Shown here in pieces: positions 1 to 6,368 of a DNA stretch of 16,321 nt. A program made the position numbers and the translations under genes. The DNA lies in contig CAYJEM010000045.1 in assembly GCA_964369175.1 (NCBI GenBank), positions 1-16,321 on the forward strand, given 5' to 3'. This DNA is from Tannockella sp964369175 (GTDB lineage Bacteria; Bacillota_I; Bacilli_A; Erysipelotrichales; Coprobacillaceae). Each line of letters opens with the position of its first letter. The first letter of the stretch is position 1. The notes under the pieces are model-generated. The model saw nothing but the letters and a program-made list of their open reading frames with translations, did no database searches and was not told the DNA's origin.

Positions 1-31
1 GGTGCAACAATAGCACGTTGCCAGTTTCTAC

Positions 32-55
32 AGATACCTTCGGGTATCTTTTTTT
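32..55 (+). terminator. Rho-independent terminator with UUCG tetraloop
   Basis: A perfect 7-bp stem (AGATACC 32-38 with GGTATCT 43-49) closes a TTCG loop and runs into a T tract to 55. C(UUCG)G is an exceptionally stable tetraloop. It ends a transcript that enters from the left of the window, so the flippase operon needs its own promoter downstream. Confidence 0.9.
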
Positions 56-79
56 ATAGCTTATGCTACTTTAAATAGT

Positions 80-109
80 TAGACATTAATGTTATAAATA
101 TGATATTAT
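80..109 (+). promoter_or_regulatory. Candidate promoter of the flippase-femAB operon
   Basis: TAGACA (80-85, 5/6 match to -35) is separated by 18 bp from TATTAT (104-109, 5/6 match to -10), which is preceded by TG at 101-102 as in an extended -10. A perfect TATAAT also occurs at 107-112 but has no good -35 at 17 bp. The position between the upstream terminator and the first gene fits. Assigned by consensus only. Confidence 0.55.
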
Positions 110-130
110 AATTCAAAGGCTGGTGAAAAA

Positions 131-1549
131 ATGTCTAGAACACAAAAGATGATGAAAAATACCATGGTGCTTGGTATTGGAATATTTATATCACGTATTA
201 TTAATTTATTTACTACACCAATTATTAATGCCCACACAAGTGGGGCAGACTTCGGTTTAATTAACTATATTAATACAATTATATTGTCATTCGTTGTCCC
301 AGTTTGTGCATTACAAATTGAACAAGGATTATTTCGCTTTATAGTTGATGCCAATAAAGATCAAGAGAAAATAAAGAAATCCATAAATAGTGCTGGTTTT
401 TTACTATTTGTGATTACTACAATCATTTTGGTTATCGCTTTTTTTATTCCAATAGACGGCTTTAGTGGATCGTATAAGTATCTATTATTGTTATATATTG
501 CCGTGGAAATAATTGTTCATATGTTACGTTCTGTTACTCGTGGCTTTGAAATGTATCGACCTTATTCGATTTCATCAATTATATCCGTTGTTATTAACTT
601 TGTAACATTATTTACTTGTATCATTTATTTTGACTTAGGATATATCTCTGTAATTATTGCATTGACGCTTGCAGATGTGTTTTCATCTATATATTTAATT
701 TTCAAAACAAAATATATTCGATATTTAAACATTCGCTTTATCAATAGAACGTACTGTAAGGAAATATTAAACTATAGTTTACCATTTGTTCCAAATGTTG
801 CTGCATGGTATGTAAATGTATTTTCTGATCAATTACTAATCGAGATGATACTTGGATACACGGCTAATGGTATTTATTCAATGGCATTGAAGATTCCTTC
901 AATCATTAATCTACTATATCCAGCATTTAATCTTGCATGGATTGAATCAGCTATTAAATCAGCTGATGATCAGGATTCTGATAAGTACTATAACAAAGTA
1001 TTTAAGCAAAGCTTTTTATTGATTAGTGCTGGTACTGCTTTATTGATGGCTGGGTCACCGCTCTTAAACTTACTATTTAATCAAAACCCTGACACAATGT
1101 CTGCAAAGTACTATATTCCAATATTAATTATTGCAACATACTTTTATTGCTTTATACAGTTTTTCTCAAGTATTTATATTGCAGCTAAAGAATCGAGTAA
1201 GATGACAAAGACTACTGTAATTGCAGCAATAATTAATGTTGTTATAAATTTACTGTTCTTAGCTCATTTTGGAGTTGTTGTGGCAGCCGTGTCGACGTTA
1301 ATATCAAATGCTGTATTAATGGCATATCGCTATTATGATATTAATAAACGTTATCAAAAATTAGTTATTAATAAGCGACTTATGATTTTATCTCTAATTG
1401 TATTTACAGTCCTAGGTGCCTTGTCAGTTAGCAGCTCATGGATTGTATGGGGAGTTAGTTTAATTCTTGCAGTATTATTTGCTTGGTTTTTAGCAGGAGA
1501 TATTGCGATGATATTTATTAAGAAATTTTTACAAAGAAAAGCAGCGTAG
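131..1549 (+). CDS. MOP-superfamily lipid-linked saccharide flippase (Wzx/RfbX-like)
   Basis: A polytopic membrane protein of 472 aa, the usual length for Wzx/RfbX-type flippases (MOP superfamily, COG2244), which move lipid-linked saccharides across the cytoplasmic membrane. Hydrophobic segments run the whole length, about 12-14 helices, first near residues 12-30. Family-like motifs are YSLPFVPNVAAWYVN (215-229) followed by a conserved-looking Asp at 233, and NGIYSMALKIPSIINLLYPA (246-265). The C-terminus is short and basic (KKFLQRK), probably cytoplasmic. The start has only a weak GGTG site (122-125). It is first of three genes, 10 bp before a FemA-like transferase, so the cargo could be a branched peptidoglycan precursor or a wall polysaccharide repeat. 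The substrate cannot be read from the sequence. MurJ is a related alternative, but the sequence looks more like polysaccharide flippases. Confidence 0.85.
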   Translation: MSRTQKMMKNTMVLGIGIFISRIINLFTTPIINAHTSGADFGLINYINTIILSFVVPVCALQIEQGLFRFIVDANKDQEKIKKSINSAGFLLFVITTIILVIAFFIPIDGFSGSYKYLLLLYIAVEIIVHMLRSVTRGFEMYRPYSISSIISVVINFVTLFTCIIYFDLGYISVIIALTLADVFSSIYLIFKTKYIRYLNIRFINRTYCKEILNYSLPFVPNVAAWYVNVFSDQLLIEMILGYTANGIYSMALKIPSIINLLYPAFNLAWIESAIKSADDQDSDKYYNKVFKQSFLLISAGTALLMAGSPLLNLLFNQNPDTMSAKYYIPILIIATYFYCFIQFFSSIYIAAKESSKMTKTTVIAAIINVVINLLFLAHFGVVVAAVSTLISNAVLMAYRYYDINKRYQKLVINKRLMILSLIVFTVLGALSVSSSWIVWGVSLILAVLFAWFLAGDIAMIFIKKFLQRKAA

Positions 1550-1559
1550 GAGAATATGT

Positions 1560-2690
1560 GTGAAAATACTAGAAATTAATATAGAAACATTTCAAACATT
1601 TGTTTCACAAAATAAATGTGATAACTTCTTAGAATCAAGTTACATGAAAACATATTATGATTTATCAAATACTGAAAATAAGTTATTAGGATTATATGAT
1701 GATGACAATACATTAGTTGGAGCAACGCTTTTAGTAACTGCTGGAGAGTTTTTAAATAAGAAATTATACCGTTGTAATCGTGGCGTTATTTGTGACTTTC
1801 AAAACTTGCAATTAGTTAATACATTTCTAAATATGTTATTTGATTATGTAAAAGATAATAATGGGTATCGATTAATTATTGAACCGTATACAGATTCTAA
1901 AGAGGTAATAGATATTCTAAATCAAAACGGATATTCTAAAACACAAGGTGCACAAATGGAAGATGTTTATTGTGTTGATTTTGATAAACCCCTTGATGAG
2001 CTATTTAAGGGTTTTAAACAAAATACACGTAATATCATCCAACGTTGTCAAAATAAATTTCAATTGACGGTTAAAACATTAAGTTATGATGAACTTGATA
2101 TTTATGCAAAGATTATTGAAGAAACTGCAAGCCGTAAAGGATTTGCGAGTAGGAATCTAGAATACTATCAAAGAATGTATAAGGCATTCGGTGACAACGT
2201 ACAATTTAATATTTCAATATTAGATTGTAGTAAATATTTAAAAGTTTTAGAAACAGAAATAAATCAGTTACAAAAGCGAATTGAAAAATTAGGAAACAAT
2301 GAAAAGAAAAAAGCAAATGTAGAAGCTGAACTAGAAATTGTGGTAAAGAAAAAAACAGAACTACTATTAACGAAGGAAAAACATGGTAATGAAATTGTTT
2401 TATCTGGTGCAATGTTTCTATTATATGGAACAGAAGGAATCTATTTATTTAGTGGTAGTTATCAAGAGTTCCTGCCATACTATGGTCAATATATTCTTCA
2501 ATGGGATATTATCCAAAAGATGTATGAAAGAAACTTTGCATCATACAATATGTTAGGTATTGCTGATAAAGGTGTATTAGAATTTAAAAAAGGGTTTAGT
2601 GGTTATTCAAAGCATTATATTGGTGCATTTGAAAAAGGTTGCGGAATACATTATAAGTTAGCACAATTTAAAAATAAAGTTAGACAATAA
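1560..2690 (+). CDS. FemAB-family peptidoglycan bridge aminoacyltransferase (copy 1)
   Basis: Probable cytoplasmic transferase of 376 aa that adds an amino acid from aminoacyl-tRNA to the stem-peptide lysine (or equivalent) of lipid II, as FemA/FemX/MurM do. Two GNAT-like lobes are suggested: about 1-135, and a second one interrupted by a charged helical arm at 225-276 with heptad-like Leu/Ile/Val spacing, as in FemA and MurM. Family-like segments include FKQNTRNIIQRCQN (152-165) and YGQYILQWDIIQKMYERN (308-325). The start is GTG at 1560, supported by AGGAG at 1548-1552, which overlaps the flippase stop. The ATG at 1556 is out of frame. The N-terminal Ser-Trp-x-Trp-type motif seen in the next gene is absent here (NFLESSYMKTYY instead), so the two are not recent duplicates. 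The amino acid added is unknown. Confidence 0.85.
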   Translation: MKILEINIETFQTFVSQNKCDNFLESSYMKTYYDLSNTENKLLGLYDDDNTLVGATLLVTAGEFLNKKLYRCNRGVICDFQNLQLVNTFLNMLFDYVKDNNGYRLIIEPYTDSKEVIDILNQNGYSKTQGAQMEDVYCVDFDKPLDELFKGFKQNTRNIIQRCQNKFQLTVKTLSYDELDIYAKIIEETASRKGFASRNLEYYQRMYKAFGDNVQFNISILDCSKYLKVLETEINQLQKRIEKLGNNEKKKANVEAELEIVVKKKTELLLTKEKHGNEIVLSGAMFLLYGTEGIYLFSGSYQEFLPYYGQYILQWDIIQKMYERNFASYNMLGIADKGVLEFKKGFSGYSKHYIGAFEKGCGIHYKLAQFKNKVRQ

Positions 2691-2706
2691 AAAGCCGGAG
2701 GTATAT

Positions 2707-3924
2707 ATGTATACATTTATTGAAAATTTAGACAAGGAAACATATGAAAATTATGTATCTAATCATCAACAAGTACATTTTATGCATAGTTGGTATTGGG
2801 GAGAGGTTCAAAAAAACAAATCATTTAAGCCATATTATGTTGCTATGAAAAAAGATGATGAAATTGTTGCAACTGCTTTATTATTAGAAAAAAAGGTTTT
2901 AAAAAATTATGGATACATGTATATACCTAGAGGATTTGTATTAGATTATAATGATAATCAAGTTGTTAAAGCTTTTACAACTTACATTAAAACATTTGTT
3001 TCGAAAAAGAAAAACTTTTTCTACCGAATAGATCCACCAGTAAAGTTACAATGTATTGATGAAAATGGAAATAGGACAGAGGGTGCTGATAATCATCAAC
3101 TTGTTGAATATCTAAAGTCACTTGGTTACACACATTTAGGATTTAATAAGGATTTTGAGGGAAGTCAACCACGTTATACATTTCGTTTAGATGCTAATAG
3201 AGAAATGAATGAGGTATTTAGTGGTTATCATGCTACAACACGTAAAGTCTTAAATAAAGGGAATCAATATGAGTTAGATATCTTTAAAGGAGATGTTAGT
3301 AATATTAAAGATTTCTATGTAACAATGGAAAGTACAGGTAATGATAAAAATATTATTCAATCATCGATGGCATACTATAAACAGTTTTATGAAATACTAA
3401 ACAAAAAAAATATGTCTGACTTATATGTAGTAAAGGTTAATATTGAACATCTAACAAATATGTATGATCAACTAATAAGCGAATATAATACAAAGATTGA
3501 ACAAACAACAAAGAAAAATGTAATTAATGATTTGAAAAATAAAGTAACAAAATTACATAAAGAATTAAATGAAGTAAAAGCAATTGAAGAAAAAGAGTTA
3601 GTTTTATCATCAATAATTACTGCTAAGTATAATGGATATGTATGGACAGTACATGGTGGTAATAATAGTAAACTAAAATATTTAAATGCAAACTACTTAA
3701 TATATAATCAAATTATAGAAGATGCAACAAATGATGGTGCTGCTGTTATTGATTTCTTTGGAACAACTGGTAATCCAGTCAAAGAAAATAGTTTGTATGG
3801 CATCCATCTATTTAAAAAGCGACTTGGCGGAGAATATACTGAATTTATAGGTCAGTTTGACTATCCAACAAATAAGTTATTATACCGAGCATATAATTGG
3901 TATATAAATCGTAAAAGAAAATAG
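2707..3924 (+). CDS. FemAB-family peptidoglycan bridge aminoacyltransferase (copy 2)
   Basis: Second FemA/FemX-like transferase, 405 aa, predicted to act in the cytoplasm on lipid II using charged tRNA. The N-terminus has the typical FMHSWYWGEVQK block (25-36), YMYIPRGFVLDY (70-81) follows, and a charged helical arm spans about 244-296. The C-terminal lobe has YVWTVHGGNN (311-320) and GIHLFKKRLGGEYTEFIGQF (365-384), both typical of the family. A strong GGAGG (2697-2701) lies 5 bp before ATG 2707, and the gap to copy 1 is 16 bp. Two successive transferases fit a two-residue cross-bridge built stepwise, as for MurM/MurN or FemA/FemB; that is inference. The operon ends in the terminator just downstream. 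Confidence 0.88.
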   Translation: MYTFIENLDKETYENYVSNHQQVHFMHSWYWGEVQKNKSFKPYYVAMKKDDEIVATALLLEKKVLKNYGYMYIPRGFVLDYNDNQVVKAFTTYIKTFVSKKKNFFYRIDPPVKLQCIDENGNRTEGADNHQLVEYLKSLGYTHLGFNKDFEGSQPRYTFRLDANREMNEVFSGYHATTRKVLNKGNQYELDIFKGDVSNIKDFYVTMESTGNDKNIIQSSMAYYKQFYEILNKKNMSDLYVVKVNIEHLTNMYDQLISEYNTKIEQTTKKNVINDLKNKVTKLHKELNEVKAIEEKELVLSSIITAKYNGYVWTVHGGNNSKLKYLNANYLIYNQIIEDATNDGAAVIDFFGTTGNPVKENSLYGIHLFKKRLGGEYTEFIGQFDYPTNKLLYRAYNWYINRKRK

Positions 3925-3930
3925 GAATGT

Positions 3931-3959
3931 AAACCGTATCTATATAGGTACGGTTTTTT
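3931..3959 (+). terminator. Rho-independent terminator of the flippase-femAB operon
   Basis: A stem of about 10 bp (AAACCGTATC 3931-3940 with GGTACGGTTT 3947-3956, one U-G wobble) closes a TATATA loop and continues into T residues to 3959. It starts 7 bp after the stop of the second transferase and separates the envelope operon from the ribosomal operon. Confidence 0.92.
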
Positions 3960-4187
3960 CTATGAAGCAGGTGCAAAATGCAAAACAGGAATGAGTCTGA
4001 TAATATATATATGAAACAAGATATCTTTTTGAAACGTGTAATAGAGATACAATTAAATCAATAGATGCAATAGATATATAATTAACCCATTATTAAAGAG
4101 TATATGGTCTACAAACATACCAAATATGGAATGCTTTTCTATGTAAATATTTCGTAAATTCATAGTGAAAAAAAAGTAAAAAAAAGC
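3960..4187. other. Gene-free intergenic stretch
   Basis: These 228 AT-rich bases lie between the terminator and the S10 promoter. I see no ORF with both a ribosome binding site and a recognisable product, no tRNA-like fold and no convincing repeats. The longest small frame starts at 3978 (28 codons, weak AGGTG upstream). The final part (4168-4185) is A-tract DNA treated separately as a likely UP element. Confidence 0.6.
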
Positions 4188-4216
4188 TTGCAATAAGGTA
4201 TTAATTTATATATAAT
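4168..4216 (+). promoter_or_regulatory. S10 operon promoter with A-tract UP element
   Basis: TTGCAA (4188-4193) and a perfect TATAAT (4211-4216) are 17 bp apart, the ideal spacing. Directly upstream, 4168-4185 holds two runs of eight to nine A residues, as expected for an alpha-CTD-binding UP element at a very strong promoter. The predicted start is near 4223, about 120 nt before rpsJ. No other sequence here explains how the long ribosomal operon is expressed. Confidence 0.85.
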
Positions 4217-4222
4217 ACTACT

Positions 4223-4328
4223 GTTGACATTGCGTAGATGTGCAAGGTTGCTGAAACACCGGAAGACGTTGTCATGAAACAGGTGTTTTCGGGTAATTTG
4301 CATGGAGCAAGTCTATTATAAAGTAGAC
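4223..4328 (+). ncRNA. Structured 5' leader of the S10 operon (candidate autoregulatory RNA)
   Basis: Between the predicted transcript start and the rpsJ ribosome binding site the RNA can form three stacked helices: 4226-4233 with 4307-4313 (one bulged A), 4239-4245 with 4298-4304 (two G-U), and 4253-4260 with 4282-4289 (last pair G-U). A separate 7-bp hairpin with ATAA loop (4311-4317 with 4322-4328) ends two bases before the AAGGAG site and shares GTC 4311-4313 with the first helix, so the two cannot form together. There is no T tract, so control, if any, would be at translation or RNA stability. The S10 operon leader is the L4-controlled site in gammaproteobacteria; a similar role here is inference. 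Confidence 0.65.
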
Positions 4329-4343
4329 GAAAGGAGAAATATC

Positions 4344-4652
4344 ATGGCAAATAACAAAATTAGAATCAGATTGAAATCATTTGATCACAAAATCTTAGAC
4401 GCTTCTGCAGAGAAAATCATTGTAGCAGCAAAAAAATCAGGGGCTCAAATAGTTGGTCCAGTACCACTACCTACTGAAAAAGAAATTTATACAGTACTTA
4501 GAGCCGTTCACAAATACAAAGATTCTCGTGAACAATTTGAAATCAGAACTCACAAACGTTTAATTGACATTGTGAACCCGACACCAGAAACTGTGGATGT
4601 TCTAACTAGATTAGAATTACCAAGTGGTGTAGATATTGAAATTAAGTTATAA
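4344..4652 (+). CDS. rpsJ: 30S ribosomal protein S10
   Basis: S10 of 102 aa, the normal length. It assembles in the 30S head; the family member NusE also joins the Nus antitermination complex. The conserved loop YKDSREQFEIRTHKRLIDIV and the C-terminal LPSGVDIEIKL are intact. The start is ATG 4344, where AAGGAG (4331-4336) sits 7 bp upstream and the protein begins MANNKIRIRLKSFD as in relatives. An in-frame ATG at 4302 falls inside the folded leader and lacks a binding site. It is the first gene of the operon, 21 bp before rplC. Confidence 0.98.
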   Translation: MANNKIRIRLKSFDHKILDASAEKIIVAAKKSGAQIVGPVPLPTEKEIYTVLRAVHKYKDSREQFEIRTHKRLIDIVNPTPETVDVLTRLELPSGVDIEIKL

Positions 4653-4673
4653 GAAAGGTAAAAGGTGTAACTC

Positions 4674-5375
4674 ATGAAAGGAATCTTAGGTCGTAAGATT
4701 GGAATGACTCAAATCTTTACAACTGACGGAGTATTAATCCCAGTAACTGTAGTAGAAGCAACTGATAACGTTGTATTGCAAAAGAAAACAGTTTCTACTG
4801 ATGGATATGATGCTGTACAAGTTGGTTTTGAAGATAAAAGAGAAAAATTAGCTACTAAAGCTGAATTAGGTATCGTGAAAAAAGCTGGAACAGCTCCTAA
4901 GCGCTTCATCAAAGAATTTCGTATGGACGAAATGATGAGTTATGAAGTTGGAGATAAAATCACTGTTGACAGCTTTGTAGCAGGTGAAGTTGTTGACGTA
5001 ACTGGAACTTCTAAAGGGAAAGGTTACCAAGGTGTAATTAAAAGACACGGGCAAAAAATCGGTCCAAAAGGACATGGTTCAGGAGCTCATAGAATTGTTG
5101 GTTCAATGGGACCAATCGCACCAAACCGTATCGCTCCAGGTAAAAAATTACCAGGACAAATGGGGAACGTGACAAGAACAGTTCAAAACTTAGAAATCGT
5201 AGCTGTAGATGTAGAAAACAGCGTATTATTAATCAAAGGTTCAGTACCTGGACCTAAAAAAGGTTTAGTAATCGTAAAATCTGCTATTAAAGGTGACGGT
5301 AAAGTAAACGAAGCACAAGAATTAGTAGATTACACAGTTGTTGAAGAAGCTGCAGTAGAAGCAGCTGCTGAATAA
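4674..5375 (+). CDS. rplC: 50S ribosomal protein L3
   Basis: L3, a primary 23S rRNA binding protein that starts 50S assembly and sends a loop toward the peptidyl transferase centre. It begins MKGILGRKIGMTQIF and has the core GTSKGKGYQGVIKRHG (111-126). At 233 aa it is some 20-25 residues longer than the roughly 209 aa usual in Bacillus. The excess is a C-terminal tail (about 207-233) ending in an Ala/Glu-rich stretch (VVEEAAVEAAAE). The PTC-proximal loop reads GPIAPNRIAPGKKLPGQ (146-162), in which the usual VFKGK is IAPGK. AAAGGTG (4661-4667) gives a moderate binding site. Confidence 0.98.
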   Translation: MKGILGRKIGMTQIFTTDGVLIPVTVVEATDNVVLQKKTVSTDGYDAVQVGFEDKREKLATKAELGIVKKAGTAPKRFIKEFRMDEMMSYEVGDKITVDSFVAGEVVDVTGTSKGKGYQGVIKRHGQKIGPKGHGSGAHRIVGSMGPIAPNRIAPGKKLPGQMGNVTRTVQNLEIVAVDVENSVLLIKGSVPGPKKGLVIVKSAIKGDGKVNEAQELVDYTVVEEAAVEAAAE

Positions 5376-5395
5376 TTTGGGAAGGAGGATTACAT

Positions 5396-6022
5396 ATGCT
5401 TAAAGTTAAAGTATATAACCAAGAAGGTGCAGACGTTAGTGAAATCGAATTAAATGATGCTGTATTTGGTATTGAACCAAATAACCAAGCAATCTTTGAT
5501 ATGGTTTTGTTACAAAGAGCATCTTTAAGACAAGGTACACACAAAGTTAAAAACCGTACTGAAGTACGTGGTGGTGGTAGAAAACCATGGCGTCAAAAAG
5601 GAACTGGTAGAGCTAGACAAGGTTCAATCCGTGCTCCACAATGGCGTGGTGGTGGAGTTGTATTTGGTCCAAATACAAACAGAAACTACAAATTTAAATT
5701 AAATCGTAAAGTAAGAAGATTAGCACTTAAATCTGCATTATCTACAAAAGTAAGAGATGAAGAATTCGGTGTAATCAATACAATTACATTTGAAGCTCCA
5801 AAAACAAAAGAGATGGTGAAAGTATTAGGTAACTTAAATGCACCAACGAAAACATTAATCGTTGTTGATGAAATTTGTCCAATCGTTGCAAAATCTGCAA
5901 ACAACATCCCAGGAGTTAAAATCTTAGATGCAAAACGTATTAACGTTTATGATATCTTAAACAGTGATAAATTAATTATGACTGAAGCTGCAATTAAAGC
6001 AGTAGAGGAGGTACTAGTATAA
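5396..6022 (+). CDS. rplD: 50S ribosomal protein L4
   Basis: L4, 208 aa, a 23S domain I binding protein whose extended loop lines the nascent-peptide exit tunnel. That loop is well preserved (about 45-95), including RGGGRKPWRQKGTGRARQGS, the region where macrolide-resistance changes occur; I see none of those. In gammaproteobacteria L4 also represses its own operon by binding the S10 leader, which makes the structured leader at 4223-4328 relevant. AAGGAGG (5382-5388) is ideally placed. The stop overlaps the rplW start by one base (TAATG). Confidence 0.98.
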   Translation: MLKVKVYNQEGADVSEIELNDAVFGIEPNNQAIFDMVLLQRASLRQGTHKVKNRTEVRGGGRKPWRQKGTGRARQGSIRAPQWRGGGVVFGPNTNRNYKFKLNRKVRRLALKSALSTKVRDEEFGVINTITFEAPKTKEMVKVLGNLNAPTKTLIVVDEICPIVAKSANNIPGVKILDAKRINVYDILNSDKLIMTEAAIKAVEEVLV

Positions 6023-6312
6023 TGGCACACATTACTGATGTATTAAAAAAACCAGTACTTACTGAAAAATCTTTAACACTTCAAGCTGCACAGAACAAAT
6101 ACACATTTGATGTAGATGTTACTGCTAACAAGATTGAAATTAAACAAGCTGTAGAAACTATGTTCAATGTAAAAGTAGAAAAAGTACGTGTAATGAACAT
6201 TAAACCTAAAGCAAAAAGAATGGGTAAATACGAAGGTAAAACAAACAGAAGAAGAAAAGCTATCGTAACTTTAAAAGAAGGTAGCGAAATTAATTATTTC
6301 GAAGAAAAATAA
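6022..6312 (+). CDS. rplW: 50S ribosomal protein L23
   Basis: L23, 96 aa, sits at the tunnel exit, where signal recognition particle, trigger factor and SecY dock. The start DVLKKPVLTEKSL and the centre MFNVKVEKVRVMNIKPKAKR are typical of the family. Translation is probably coupled to rplD, since its ATG shares a base with the rplD stop and its binding site GAGGAGG (6005-6011) lies inside rplD. The 56-bp gap that follows is the largest inside the operon and contains a hairpin. Confidence 0.98.
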   Translation: MAHITDVLKKPVLTEKSLTLQAAQNKYTFDVDVTANKIEIKQAVETMFNVKVEKVRVMNIKPKAKRMGKYEGKTNRRRKAIVTLKEGSEINYFEEK

Positions 6313-6351
6313 TTAATTAAGATATTGGAATGACCTATTCCAGACAATTAA
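6313..6351 (+). promoter_or_regulatory. Hairpin in the rplW-rplB gap
   Basis: TGGAAT (6326-6331) pairs with ATTCCA (6337-6342) around a GACCT loop. Outside it, TTAATT (6313-6318) can pair with AATTAA (6346-6351). No T tract follows, so it is not a standard terminator. It ends just before the rplB ribosome binding site AGGAGGA (6354-6360). An RNA-processing or translation-modulating role is possible but unproven. Confidence 0.4.
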
Positions 6352-6368
6352 CTAGGAGGAAACTAAAG

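Noticed and set aside
1..55. End of a T-box riboswitch
   Set aside because: The expected GGGTGGNACC core with the tRNA acceptor-pairing TGGN is missing, and the terminator stem does not involve that region.
3978..4064. A 28-codon ORF after the femAB terminator
   Set aside because: Only a weak AGGTG precedes it, the product has no recognisable features, and no promoter lies between the terminator and the start.
4224..4229. Perfect TTGACA that could be a second -35 box
   Set aside because: The sequence 16-18 bp downstream (around GGTTGC/GTTGCT) does not resemble a -10. The bases are explained by the leader's outer helix.
4302..4343. An in-frame ATG upstream of rpsJ that would add 14 residues
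   Set aside because: It has no ribosome binding site, lies inside the folded leader, and the added residues do not resemble S10. ATG 4344 has AAGGAG at 7 bp and the family N-terminus.
6330..6368. A longer start for rplB adding 13 residues
   Set aside because: No binding site is present, it overlaps the intergenic hairpin, and L2 proteins begin MAIRxYKP, which matches ATG 6369.
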